Source of the DNA: Yamadazyma tenuis
Lineage: Eukaryota > Ascomycota > Pichiomycetes > Serinales > Debaryomycetaceae
NCBI RefSeq assembly: GCF_029203305.1
Contig: NC_089462.1
Location: 1,612,001-1,676,000, forward strand
Direction of reading: 5' to 3'
DNA length: 64,000 nt
Every line of letters starts with the position of its first letter. Positions within the stretch are counted from its first letter, which is position 1. The translations under genes were made by a program, and so were the position numbers. Under the pieces are notes generated by a model, which saw only the letters and a program-made list of their open reading frames with translations, had not been told where the DNA came from and made no database searches. Of the stretch, positions 28,497 to 38,355 are shown piece by piece.

Positions 28497-29588
28497 TCAA
28501 CTGCTTTTCTTGTCGTACATCTCCTTGCCCCATTTCCATAAGCTGGTCTTCAATCTATCTGCCCGCACAATGTTCTCTCTCAACTTCATCAAGTTCTTAA
28601 TATGCTCCTGCTGTCTCTGAATGCTAACTTGCAAATGGTTGATCAAGTCTTCTTGCACGTGCTCCAACTCGGATTCCTTACCAGGTTCAGGCTCTTCCAC
28701 CACCCGAGCCTGGTGCATCTCATACTTCTTCAAGGTGTCTGGCAACATGAAAAATGGGTCTGAAACATCATCAACTTCAGCATTGGACTTTCTGGTGATT
28801 CTCTTGGGGATCCCATTTTCGTCCTCTTTCTTCACCTCACCCTCAGGTTCTGGAGCTCCGTTTTGCAGAGGACTGGGCTTTTTATCAGGGTTTTCCGGTT
28901 CTTCATCGTTGACCAATCCATGGTCGTACTTGGGCAACCCCAAATTCTCCTCCAATAAGTAGTACCAGTCTTCCCCGTTCAACACCTGTAACAACTTGTT
29001 GAACCAGTTCAATGTGTTCTGCTCGCTTTCTATCACCTCGATCAACTCGGTGGCCAATTTACTCAAGGCTTCCAGCTTAAACGTCCCCAGTAACACAGGG
29101 TGGGAGATGATTTCAGAGGGATGTGATAGCGGCAGCAATATTTCAGTCACATTGAAATCATGTAGCGGATTGAGGTCCTCATCGTAGTCACGGTCATCAT
29201 CTCCGCCGCCAGTTTCGGAGCCTTCGTCATTGTCATCAATTTCGTTATCTTCGTGGCTGGCTTCATCGCCATCATCAACATCACTAGACTCGGCCTGCAG
29301 TTGCAGTTTGGCTTTTTTGAACTCGTCCGTGGATTCGTAGTACTCTTGCCATCTTCTCTTGTTACGACGAGTTGAGCTACTGATTTTTCTATTGCTTGAT
29401 ACCAAATAATTGGTACCGTTGAATTCTACCACCTTGGTTCTCAAGTGATCGTCATTTTCAATTTCGTCGACCAATTTCTGGCCCCGGTTCGAGTCCAAGA
29501 TGTGTGAATCTGCCGCCACTGGGATGGTGTCGTTGGCAAGTGCCTGCTTGAACCGAGTGATCACTGCAATACTTTTTTCATCCAACAT
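28497..29588 (-). CDS. RXT2: Rpd3L histone deacetylase complex subunit Rxt2
   Basis: A 363-residue protein whose N-terminal part contains the Rxt2-type DSNRGQKLVDEI block and STRRNKRRWQEYYES, followed by a long acidic Asp/Glu stretch, and a C-terminal coiled-coil (SIQRQQEHIKNLMKLRENI, RADRLKTSLWKWGKE). Rxt2 belongs to the Rpd3 large complex, which deacetylates histones at promoters. Similarity outside the N-terminal block is weak. Linkage with PBY1, its neighbour in S. cerevisiae, helps the call. Confidence 0.7.
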   Translation of the reverse strand: MLDEKSIAVITRFKQALANDTIPVAADSHILDSNRGQKLVDEIENDDHLRTKVVEFNGTNYLVSSNRKISSSTRRNKRRWQEYYESTDEFKKAKLQLQAESSDVDDGDEASHEDNEIDDNDEGSETGGGDDDRDYDEDLNPLHDFNVTEILLPLSHPSEIISHPVLLGTFKLEALSKLATELIEVIESEQNTLNWFNKLLQVLNGEDWYYLLEENLGLPKYDHGLVNDEEPENPDKKPSPLQNGAPEPEGEVKKEDENGIPKRITRKSNAEVDDVSDPFFMLPDTLKKYEMHQARVVEEPEPGKESELEHVQEDLINHLQVSIQRQQEHIKNLMKLRENIVRADRLKTSLWKWGKEMYDKKSS

Positions 29589-29858
29589 TCCTATTCTGCT
29601 TCACGAGGAAAAAACTGGTTGCATTCAGTTTCGCATTTTTGGCCAGGGAGAAGCAACGGCTTACAGTCACTAGCTGATAACACTAATAGCCATATCTAAT
29701 TTATTTGATTCATTTCGTTGATCCGAGAACCTAAATAACATACACATCAGCATCTAAACCCCAAGGTCCTATTCAGAACCCTCCAATTTTATCTGTCTGC
29801 TTAGTTTTTACCTTGTGGTTTGCTTAGTTTTTTTGCCGTCTATGTCACACCTCCCACA

Positions 29859-32800
29859 ATGCTGTTAGATGTCACTTCACCGCCAATAACAGCGGGTCCA
29901 ACAACTCAAACGGAGTCGATAGAGACCATGTCGTTTCTCATGATATACAATTGCCACAGCGGAGAAGTGCTAAAGACTCCCAAACCATTGAGATATCACA
30001 CGGTAAATGACTTCAAGCAATTCATCTACGAGTCACTAACAAACTACTTGATTGAAGATGTAGAGAACATCTTCCTCTTGACGTCGTTCGGGATCAAGTT
30101 GAACTTTGGCATCATCAACGAGATCAATGAAGTGTACGTGTTTGACAAGCGCATGTTCAATAACGCAGAGCTGCTTGTGACTGATTATTTTGAGCTGAGC
30201 TTAGGGAATTTTAACAACTTGATGCTTGAGTATAAGCAATTACGGGACGAGTCCGTGCTTCCAGACGTCCATAATCTGAACATAAAGACCATGACCTCGA
30301 ACTTAAAACGGTTCCAAAGTTGGAGCCAAACGTTCTTGAATCACTGTTTGAAGGTGAATGACTTGATCAAAAACCATTACATGAAGCAGCTCAACAACAT
30401 CTTCAAAAGCTTGAACGTGATTTTCCAGTTCATTAACAATTTTGTCAATGACATAGAAAAGAGCTTCAATGGCTACTATAACTTTATCAAATTGTTGAAC
30501 TACAAGAGTTTACATAAGACGTGGGCTCAGTACTATACTAACATCAAGAAATTCCCCAGCGTAAAATTCAAGCTGTCCAACGAGTACATCAATTTGGTGA
30601 ACCTTTTGGATTACGATAGGTTGGTATCAAGTTCCAAATTCATAGGCGAAAAATTGCCCATTATTTTGACTAAATTCAATGATATGATTGCAAGTTTGAA
30701 TGATATAAACAAGGAAAAGGTGCTGATTGATAGGTCAATCGAGACGGAAAGGAACGAATCAATTAAGAAGTTTAGAGTCAATATAGCAGAAGGATTAGTC
30801 AAAGAATTCAAAAACAAGGTTAACGAAATTTCAAGAAGTTTGGAGTCCTTTGACAGTTCCAATGACTCTATTGCACAGATATATTCGTCAACCCAGAAAG
30901 GTCACAAAGAACTTCTTCACATGGCATTAAAGATCAATGATAGCCTCAACACGGTATTAAACTTCAAATTAAGTTTACTCAATTCCAGTTTCAAGATTTT
31001 TAACAAAATCTCAAACTTGCAAATTGAAGTGGTGAATATCAAGAATGACTTGAAAGTTCTTTCCCAGCCTTCTCCATCAGCAGAGGTATTATCCAATCGA
31101 ACCATCACCCAAATAAAAGGAGCTGAAGACTACTTGTCTTTGACTATTGATCTCCCTCTCCTATTTGGATTTGTACTCATCGAAAAGAGAAGACAATTCG
31201 AGTGGTACGATTTCTACTCCAAGGGAATAATCAACAATGCCACAGAGCAACTAGTGACAATTATTGACCACGAGAAGATCTTCCAAAAGTTGTGGTTGAA
31301 GAAGTTTGGTAGTTTTTTGTCCCTATTAGACAAAGGCAATGTTATCTTGAAACCAGCCTTGCCAAACCTTGATATCACCCTAATCCATAATCAAAGTCAA
31401 CAAAGCATCTTCTTAATGGTTAAAGATATCACCATTGAAAGAGATGATTTATTAGAGTATCTCAAGTTGACAGAAGTATTTGTACAAAAACATTACCCTG
31501 AAAGCAACAATAAGTTCAGTGAGCACTTGAATAAGACTTTCAAGGATTTGGTCAAATCCACCAACAATATGAAACTGGTGACTAAACTAATATCCTCAAT
31601 CTCAAGTTTCACTTCTCCGAAAGAAGATCTTTCCAACTCGAAATTAAAACGAATTATAGAAAATGATGAGGAGTTCAATGAAAATCTAATCAAGGGCTTA
31701 AAGACAAGAATCCGAAAGTTAGAAGACTTGCTTCACCAACAGCAGTTCAAGAATTTAGCCAATTGGCCGGTCACAAGAGGATACTCTTCTCCCAAGGGGG
31801 GGCCATCTAGCCCATTCCCTACATCACCACCTCCACAACGCACACAATCCCTAGGTTCTGTCTCTAAAGGCCTGAACCAAAGTCCAAATTTAAACATTCA
31901 ACTGTCCAACGCTCTCAGTCCTATTACACTGGGTAATAAAACAAATCCGACTTCTTTGTTGAGAAAAGATTCGTTGTCAGCACCTTTGGATGCGTCTATA
32001 ACTATTGACAAACACCTCGACAACTTGAGATTAAGAAAAGAGAACAAAGAGCTTTCGGAAGATAATCAAAGGTTAACAAATGACAATGTTAGCAAAAGTT
32101 TGGAGATCGAAAGGTTGTTGAACGAGATCGAAAACTTAAAGGCAGAGAAGGGTGCATCTTTAGAAGAAATAAAGAAGTTGGAGGTGCAGCATACCAGCGA
32201 GGTTGATAAAATAAAGGAAATTAACAATACCCAGATCTCTTCGATGACCAAAGAAATCAATGAGCTCAAGGAGCAGCTTACCCACACTAGGTCTATAATC
32301 AATGAGTACAAGTTGATTAATGAATCCAAAGATCGTGAGATCAATTCATTTGATAGTAAGTTGGACCTGAAACTACAAAAGATCAAAGATTTGATGCACA
32401 TCAAGGATGACCTTATATCTAATATGACTGCCAAGGAACTTGAGTACGTGAAGTCCTCAAACAATTATGAACAGGAAATCAAGGATTTAAAGATCAAAGT
32501 AGAAGAAATTTCAGAAGATTATGAAAACTTGATAGAGTTAACTGAACAGCAAAGCGATTTCGGCATAATTCATGAATTGAACGAAATTATCAAGCATTTG
32601 ATAATTGATGTCAAAAACTCCCTTGAGCTCAATTATGAATTCTTTTACGAATTTTGCCTTGTGTTGGAATCAATTGGGCTCTTGCTTCTTAAAGAATACA
32701 ATCAGGAAACACATCAGGAAGAATATAAAATCACCAGGGTTAAAGGCTTAAGGTCCAAGAAGTCTGAGGATCCCAATACCACCAACGGTGACATTTCCAT

Positions 32801-33530
32801 TGTTTCCATAGAGAACAAGCCAAGTTCCAAGGTTGTGGATGAAATTAACTCTCTAATGAGATGGGTTCAAGAAATCAAATTAGATAAAGGATGGCTAGAT
32901 GGCCATAGTAATGATGATGTTAAATCCCTATCCACCAATGCGGACGAGAATAATGAGATGTACGAGGAGAAGGAGGTTTCTGCCCAACTAATTGGGTACT
33001 ATAACCAGTATTTCAAGCCAAATCATGAGCACAGCAGTGATTTCGAAAGATTCATTGAAACCGTCTCATTCAACAGTGGAGGGCTGGAAAAGTTCTTTCT
33101 ATCGGCAATTGCAAAAAGATTCCGTGATGTTGAAGGTTTTGCAAAGAAGTTGACTAAAGAGAACAAACTTAAGCTTCAAGAACTTAACAAGCTAGCAAAG
33201 AGCCTGCTGAGTAAGATATCCATGAATAACTTCGCTGTGGGTGACTTGGCCCTATTTTTACCTACCCGAATCGAGAGCTTGAATGAGGTGAAATTGACTT
33301 ATCAACCATGGGCTGCCTTCAACATAGGTGCACCTCACTTTTTCTTGAACAACTTGAACAAGAGCAATGATAATCTTAATAATAAGGAGTGGTTGGTAGC
33401 GAAAATCATCAACATCAAGGAGTTCAAGGTTGACGAGACGAACATAAATGATGAGCAAGGTAACCCTTACAAGTTGAGTTTGGGAATTAACTGGTATTTG
33501 ATTGAAGCCAGAGAAGAAATCATCTCTTGA
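29859..33530 (+). CDS. ATG11: selective autophagy scaffold Atg11
   Basis: A protein of 1223 residues from this ATG. It has an N-terminal ubiquitin-like portion (MIYNCHSGEV, VYVFDKRMFN), long coiled coils (about residues 640-920) and the C-terminal Atg11 domain (NFAVGDLALFLPTR, PWAAFNIGAPHFFL, WLVAKIINIKEF). Atg11 links cargo receptors to the phagophore assembly machinery in pexophagy, mitophagy and the Cvt pathway. An overlapping short upstream ORF (29842-29868) covers this first ATG; a second in-frame ATG at 29928 (MSFLMIYN) begins right at the conserved region and may be the main start. It is convergent with PRS4, 23 bp apart. Confidence 0.9.
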   Translation: MLLDVTSPPITAGPTTQTESIETMSFLMIYNCHSGEVLKTPKPLRYHTVNDFKQFIYESLTNYLIEDVENIFLLTSFGIKLNFGIINEINEVYVFDKRMFNNAELLVTDYFELSLGNFNNLMLEYKQLRDESVLPDVHNLNIKTMTSNLKRFQSWSQTFLNHCLKVNDLIKNHYMKQLNNIFKSLNVIFQFINNFVNDIEKSFNGYYNFIKLLNYKSLHKTWAQYYTNIKKFPSVKFKLSNEYINLVNLLDYDRLVSSSKFIGEKLPIILTKFNDMIASLNDINKEKVLIDRSIETERNESIKKFRVNIAEGLVKEFKNKVNEISRSLESFDSSNDSIAQIYSSTQKGHKELLHMALKINDSLNTVLNFKLSLLNSSFKIFNKISNLQIEVVNIKNDLKVLSQPSPSAEVLSNRTITQIKGAEDYLSLTIDLPLLFGFVLIEKRRQFEWYDFYSKGIINNATEQLVTIIDHEKIFQKLWLKKFGSFLSLLDKGNVILKPALPNLDITLIHNQSQQSIFLMVKDITIERDDLLEYLKLTEVFVQKHYPESNNKFSEHLNKTFKDLVKSTNNMKLVTKLISSISSFTSPKEDLSNSKLKRIIENDEEFNENLIKGLKTRIRKLEDLLHQQQFKNLANWPVTRGYSSPKGGPSSPFPTSPPPQRTQSLGSVSKGLNQSPNLNIQLSNALSPITLGNKTNPTSLLRKDSLSAPLDASITIDKHLDNLRLRKENKELSEDNQRLTNDNVSKSLEIERLLNEIENLKAEKGASLEEIKKLEVQHTSEVDKIKEINNTQISSMTKEINELKEQLTHTRSIINEYKLINESKDREINSFDSKLDLKLQKIKDLMHIKDDLISNMTAKELEYVKSSNNYEQEIKDLKIKVEEISEDYENLIELTEQQSDFGIIHELNEIIKHLIIDVKNSLELNYEFFYEFCLVLESIGLLLLKEYNQETHQEEYKITRVKGLRSKKSEDPNTTNGDISIVSIENKPSSKVVDEINSLMRWVQEIKLDKGWLDGHSNDDVKSLSTNADENNEMYEEKEVSAQLIGYYNQYFKPNHEHSSDFERFIETVSFNSGGLEKFFLSAIAKRFRDVEGFAKKLTKENKLKLQELNKLAKSLLSKISMNNFAVGDLALFLPTRIESLNEVKLTYQPWAAFNIGAPHFFLNNLNKSNDNLNNKEWLVAKIINIKEFKVDETNINDEQGNPYKLSLGINWYLIEAREEIIS

Positions 33531-33553
33531 GTAGGTATATGTATATTAGAAGT

Positions 33554-34525
33554 TTACTCAATGGCATTATTGAACAAGTACGAAACACTTTCACCGTTAT
33601 GTAATCTCCTCACCGCTTCCGCCAAAGTGCTGCTTATATCGAGACAGGTGATTTTGGGACACTGACTTAACTTTTTTTGTAACGGTAATGAGGTCGTGCA
33701 TACTATTTTGTCCAATTTGGAGTTATTCAACTTATCCAACGCATCGGCAGAGAAAATCCCATGTGTAATCATGGCAATCACCTTCTTGGCCTTGTTTTTC
33801 ATCAACACATCTGCTGCTTTACACAAGGTTCCACAAGTATCAGCCATATCATCGATCAACAAACACACTTTATCCGAGACATCACCAACTAACACCATTT
33901 TGGATACTTCATTGGCTTTTTGACGTTCTTTGTGGATCAATGCAAAATTCACGTCCAACTTATCGGCAATTCCTGCCACTCTCTTGGCTCCTCCTGCGTC
34001 TGGCGACACTATTATCACATCTTTTAAATCAAAGTTGTCTTTGATATATCTCAAGAAAATGGGCTCTGAGTACAAGTTGTCGACTGGAATTCTGAAGAAT
34101 CCCTGGATTTGGGAAGCATGCAAGTCCATGGTGATGACATGATTGCATCCGGCAGTAGTTAATAGATTGGCCACGAGTTTAGCGGTAATGGGAGCTCTAC
34201 TTTTGTCCTTTTTGTCTTGTCTTGCGTATGGAAAACAGGGAATGACAGCGGTGATCCTTCTGGCACTGGCAGTACGGCAGGCATTGACTATTATTAACAA
34301 CTCCATCAAGAAGTCATTTATGTTGCTCTCTCCGGAACCAGTTTGGATTATATATACATCTTCATCTCTCACGGATTCACCCACGGAAACGGCAGTCTCT
34401 TTGTTAGTGTACTGGAAGGCTCCTATTTTGGCAAGGGGCAACCGGAGCTTCTCTGCTATAAGTTTGGCCAACTGCGGGTGTGAGTTTCCAGATATTATTT
34501 TGATAGAATTCTGGTTCGGGTGCAT
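33554..34525 (-). CDS. PRS4: ribose-phosphate pyrophosphokinase (PRPP synthetase), Prs2/Prs4 type
   Basis: A 323-residue enzyme transferring pyrophosphate from ATP to ribose-5-phosphate, giving PRPP for nucleotide, His and Trp synthesis. Motifs: [41 protein letters not shown], and the PRPP loop [12 protein letters not shown]. The start [13 protein letters not shown], the uninterrupted length and the end [13 protein letters not shown] match the Prs2/3/4 type rather than the long Prs1/Prs5. Choice between PRS2 and PRS4 is a convention. Confidence 0.92.
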   Translation of the reverse strand: MHPNQNSIKIISGNSHPQLAKLIAEKLRLPLAKIGAFQYTNKETAVSVGESVRDEDVYIIQTGSGESNINDFLMELLIIVNACRTASARRITAVIPCFPYARQDKKDKSRAPITAKLVANLLTTAGCNHVITMDLHASQIQGFFRIPVDNLYSEPIFLRYIKDNFDLKDVIIVSPDAGGAKRVAGIADKLDVNFALIHKERQKANEVSKMVLVGDVSDKVCLLIDDMADTCGTLCKAADVLMKNKAKKVIAMITHGIFSADALDKLNNSKLDKIVCTTSLPLQKKLSQCPKITCLDISSTLAEAVRRLHNGESVSYLFNNAIE

Positions 34526-34658
34526 TTGAGGAGTGATGAGTTTGATGATAATAATTTTTTAATCGCGGATGAACCCACTGCTCCAGTAATTTCAATATAT
34601 GTATTAGTCATTAGGATTATATATGCCAATAAATGGGAGTTTCCATTGGGCCTGCTAA

Positions 34659-37343
34659 TCACAGAATTCTATAAATTTCGTTATATAACCCGTATAGTTC
34701 ACCCACCATGCTGACATAGTCTTGTAGGAAACAGTTGATAGACCACCAATGGCTAAAAGCACTGGATGAACTATTGACATGTTTGAAGTAGACAGATTTT
34801 AGAAAATCGTTGGATACAAGGTTCAAAAAGTTAATCATCATAAAAATAGGAAATTGGTTGAAGTTTTTTACCAATCCATTGTCAATCAAGGAAAGGAATT
34901 TGAGTAGGCTGGTAAACTCATAATTTGTCATTTTGAAATCAGACGTCAATGATTCAAACTCAGGTTCTTCCAGCTTGACCTCTGAGTTCTCGATGGTTGC
35001 CAACTGAGTGGCTTCAAAGAATTGGTGCAAGTCCACAAGGAAGAATGCTTTTAGGTTATTGACGTTATCATTCAAGAAAGAATAGTTCAACGACTCGGTC
35101 ATGTCGAAGATGATCAAAGAGTCAACCAAACTGTTGATCAAATTGTCGTGGTTACTATTGTCAAACACGTGGTGTAAATCACCCATGATCAAAGTGTCCT
35201 TAAACACGTATTTGACGAGGTTAATGAGTAAGTCGTTCAAACCAATCAAGTTCTTGAGTAACAACTTGAAGTTGGTTAAGTTTTTCTGGTTGAGTGATGC
35301 AAACTGATCATCATCAAGGAAGTGCAATAAACTCAGCTTGAGTTCCCGAAGATTTGTTGAAGGTTCGATCATAAGCATTTTGGGAAAAACCTCTAACAAG
35401 ATGCATAAGTATACTTTCAAATCGTTACAGTGTTCTGACATATTGAACCCGATAGCATTGAGGTTAGATACCAAGCTGGAACCAAAATCCGAGCCACCAG
35501 TTTGGGAGTCAACAAGCTGCTGGACCACTCCATCAATATCCTCGGGTGAGTCCAGCTTAAGACTTAATTTAGTGATTTTGATCCAGTCACTAACATTGAA
35601 ATCAGAGGGAAACTTCAAGGTCTCATCCAAAAACGAGTATAACGGCTTACTGAACTCAACATCAAAGCTCTCGCTGGCCATGATGGTAGAAGGGTTGGAA
35701 GCAATGGTGCTCAAGACGGCATCAGAGCGACCACCCGAAGTGTCGCCCGTGTGGACTTCGGTTAAGTTCTGGGACTTTAATCCACTTTGGCTGATCAAGT
35801 TCTCAAACTTGGCCTTATATTTGGCCTGGAAGATTTGATTCAAATCCTCCAACTCGTAATTGTTACAAAGGGCTGCTATCTCACTGTCAATAATGTTCTC
35901 GTTCCACACCACACCCAAATAGTTGTATTTAGATTCACCCCTGGAACCCAATCTCTTGATCAAAAGATCAGGGAACACCAACTTGATCAATTTGCCTAGT
36001 TTGGACTGGCCCAAAATTAGCTTGTGATGCTCGTTGCTTGAACTCAAGGAGGAAGGATACTGCAACAACAACTTCTGGCAAATAATGAAATAGGTCTTGT
36101 AGAGCGAGAGTCTGGGAATGTTAAAGTTAGCTAAATCAGCATCTGAATTTCTAGGCAACTCAATCAACATGTCCTGCAAGATTTTGATAGCAAGGAATGT
36201 CCTCAACAACTCGTGATAGTTGATGTTGGACAACTTGACCTCTTTGGAAATATTGTTGTTGGATAACAATCCGTGGATAATATCTGGTTTCTTAAAGATC
36301 TCGAGAATTTGATGCAAAATTTCTACACATTTTTGCAGCAAGTTGGATGCAATTTGGGTTCTATCGATTTTATCAGCAGTGTCCAACTCAATGAGCTTCT
36401 GATCATTGTACAACAAGTTGAAAAAATCGTCAAGCGGGATCGGGTTATCCAACTTGTACAACATCTTGACGAGAAAGCCATTCACCGACGGTTGGTCAAT
36501 ATCGGCCAAGTTCAACACGAGATCGTTGAACAAGGCATTCTCATTGAACAGGTACTGTTTCTCCTCCGGCTCGTTCAAGCTGAACAAGTTGAAGTGGGAC
36601 GAGATCGATAAGTTGGCTTTGTGGTGAGGCAATGCCAACGCTGGTTTGGAGGAAGAAATGTCGGTACCGGCTGGAGTTGAGATCAGAAGTCCTCGAGACG
36701 GTCTTCTGACAGTTCTTCGGGCAGGAGATGTCCTGGCAGACGCATATGTGGTTCTGGGAGTAGAAATACCCGAGAATACCGCACTCATAGGGCCATGCCC
36801 CCCCATGGCCATAGGAGACCCCTGAGGGAGGGTGGGCATTGTCGGCATGGACATCGACTGCTGCAACGAGAACGGCTGGCCCACGGGCGGACCCACGGTG
36901 TGAACCAGCAGCGACAGCTGGTGCTGGTGCTGGGGCGGTGGGGGTAAATAATTACTACTGGAGGCACTGGAGAACGCCACTTGGTCCATCAGATAACTCG
37001 AAGGTGGCGCCGAATAGAACAATGTCGACCGGTCTTGGGGCGGGAAGTTGTAGTTGAGCGGATTATACACATCTTGCTCATACATTCCTTGGTCCAAAGC
37101 CGGGGAGTGAACGGACCGGGGGTTGGAATGGGTGGGCAGAGACATGGGCTGAGACATGCCTGTGGAAAGAAGTGATGGAGATAAGGTAGGATCTGGTTTT
37201 AGTACCGGGGTGGTGGAGGCACCTGAGGCGGAATGGGTCTGGAGTCTACTGGGGCTGTGGGACGGCAGCAGATCAGGAAAATAGTAGCCCACGTTCAGGA
37301 TGGAGGATTTCTGCCGTTTGTGGGATTTGTGGTTGTTTGGCAT
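34659..37343 (-). CDS. RFX1: RFX-family winged-helix transcription factor
   Basis: An 894-residue protein. Around residues 400-480 is an RFX DNA-binding domain: IPRLSLYKTYF, then LGKLIKLVFPDLLIKRLGSRG (in part) and ESKYNYLGV, corresponding to the canonical FP..RTRRLGTRGNSKYHYYG helix. Before it lies a long Pro/Ser/Met-rich region; after it is a helical C-terminal half. In S. cerevisiae Rfx1/Crt1 represses DNA-damage genes such as the RNR set. CTG-clade yeasts have more than one RFX gene, so orthology to Crt1 is not certain. The frame opens at TTG 37388; the first ATG is 37343. The last sense codon is CTG. Confidence 0.8.
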   Translation of the reverse strand: MPNNHKSHKRQKSSILNVGYYFPDLLPSHSPSRLQTHSASGASTTPVLKPDPTLSPSLLSTGMSQPMSLPTHSNPRSVHSPALDQGMYEQDVYNPLNYNFPPQDRSTLFYSAPPSSYLMDQVAFSSASSSNYLPPPPQHQHQLSLLVHTVGPPVGQPFSLQQSMSMPTMPTLPQGSPMAMGGHGPMSAVFSGISTPRTTYASARTSPARRTVRRPSRGLLISTPAGTDISSSKPALALPHHKANLSISSHFNLFSLNEPEEKQYLFNENALFNDLVLNLADIDQPSVNGFLVKMLYKLDNPIPLDDFFNLLYNDQKLIELDTADKIDRTQIASNLLQKCVEILHQILEIFKKPDIIHGLLSNNNISKEVKLSNINYHELLRTFLAIKILQDMLIELPRNSDADLANFNIPRLSLYKTYFIICQKLLLQYPSSLSSSNEHHKLILGQSKLGKLIKLVFPDLLIKRLGSRGESKYNYLGVVWNENIIDSEIAALCNNYELEDLNQIFQAKYKAKFENLISQSGLKSQNLTEVHTGDTSGGRSDAVLSTIASNPSTIMASESFDVEFSKPLYSFLDETLKFPSDFNVSDWIKITKLSLKLDSPEDIDGVVQQLVDSQTGGSDFGSSLVSNLNAIGFNMSEHCNDLKVYLCILLEVFPKMLMIEPSTNLRELKLSLLHFLDDDQFASLNQKNLTNFKLLLKNLIGLNDLLINLVKYVFKDTLIMGDLHHVFDNSNHDNLINSLVDSLIIFDMTESLNYSFLNDNVNNLKAFFLVDLHQFFEATQLATIENSEVKLEEPEFESLTSDFKMTNYEFTSLLKFLSLIDNGLVKNFNQFPIFMMINFLNLVSNDFLKSVYFKHVNSSSSAFSHWWSINCFLQDYVSMVGELYGLYNEIYRIL

Positions 37344-37601
37344 ATCATGAATCAGGACAGACACTTTGACTAGGGGCGATGGGAACAAAACAGGGGCACC
37401 GCTAGAAACCCGGGGTATTAGTGGTGGTAGCGGTATTCAAGGGAGATCAATAGGGATAGTTTACCGGGTAGGGGTAAGCCTTAAACTAAAGAAAATATAG
37501 TTAATGGAGGTTCAATGACATGAACGATGCTAGGCCAAGACTGTGCGGGCACGGGACTTGGGGATGGGGGAAATAAAGTGATCAAAATTAAGGGTAACCC
37601 C

Positions 37602-37654
37602 GTTGCAAGGACAGATCACTAAAATTAGATGGGGATTGTTTTGGTTGCAAGGAC
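37602..37654. repeat. direct repeat GTTGCAAGGAC in RFX promoter
   Basis: Two exact 11-bp copies whose starts are 42 bp apart, about 260-310 bp before the RFX ATG. GTTGC followed by AGG loosely resembles an X-box half-site (GTTGCC..GGCAAC) bound by RFX proteins; whether they allow autoregulation is speculation. Confidence 0.5.
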
Positions 37655-38098
37655 TAGCGATTGCGGATGGGATGAGGAGGATGACCTTGAAATTTTGGTA
37701 GATGGACTCCTGCAAGAATTTATACAATAAAGGAATGGCTTGGTTTAAGGATGGTGATGGTATAACGAGGAAATCTCTTAGTATATAAAATGTTTTGCTT
37801 CTAACGAGCCAATGTTTTCGAGTTTTTGGCGTTTTAGGGAATTTGTTTTCATTTTTCTGCACTCGTCAAAGTAGCCATTTTCGTCTAAAATTCACAAATA
37901 TACAAACTCCCACAGGCTCTATTGTTCATAAGGATTCATCATTGGTCCATGCTGCATGCCCGTCGTCTAACTTTATAATGTGATGATACTAGTATTACCT
38001 TGCCCAATGGGTCTGATACCCCGTTCACCGCTGGTGTAATAATTTTGGCGGAGTGTTTAATCCGCACAATCAGACTTCCCAATTGGGTGATTCCGTCC

Positions 38099-38112
38099 AG
38101 TGTTTAAACACT
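38099..38112. promoter_or_regulatory. 14-bp perfect palindrome in RFX promoter
   Basis: AGTGTTTAAACACT is fully self-complementary, with CCCAATTGGG 12 bases away at 38078-38087. It is a plausible site for a dimeric regulator; no known factor is assigned. Confidence 0.4.
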
Positions 38113-38278
38113 ATTGTCATCAGTGAAATTTCTTCGGCATACAATTGCCCTTCTAGTACACGGTTTAGTACCTGCAGGGGTTAGGCGATGAGGTTGATGA
38201 AATTCGGAGGTAAATGTGCCCGCATTAGTTCAACCTTGGTGTTGGTGCCCCGTTCCAAACACCGCTGCAAGGGCAAGG

Positions 38279-38296
38279 GGCATGCCAGGCATGCCA
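38279..38296. repeat. tandem GGCATGCCA repeat between CAT2 and RFX gene
   Basis: Two back-to-back 9-bp units, each containing the palindrome GGCATGCC, about 60 bp beyond the CAT2 stop. It may be a regulatory site or part of the CAT2 3' end. Confidence 0.6.
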
Positions 38297-38355
38297 GTTA
38301 AAACTACACTATGTTGATGGCTCTGCCTTAAATTTTATTTATCAATCTATAGATC

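Larger units (their letters stand above)
37344..38355. other. 1-kb promoter region of the RFX gene
   Basis: No ATG-started gene is seen; a 110-codon minus frame at 37530-37862 opens on GTG and lacks any family mark. The stretch is unusually rich in symmetrical elements: an 11-bp direct repeat GTTGCAAGGAC (37602-37612, 37644-37654), palindromes CCCAATTGGG (38078-38087) and AGTGTTTAAACACT (38099-38112), and a tandem GGCATGCCA repeat (38279-38296). Confidence 0.6.

Noticed and set aside
37530..37862. 110-codon minus-strand frame upstream of the RFX gene
   Set aside because: GTG start, no family features, and it overlaps repeated promoter elements.
37979..38016. GTGATGA followed by CTGA, possible C/D RNA
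   Set aside because: Only about 35 nt between boxes, no terminal stem and no rRNA match.
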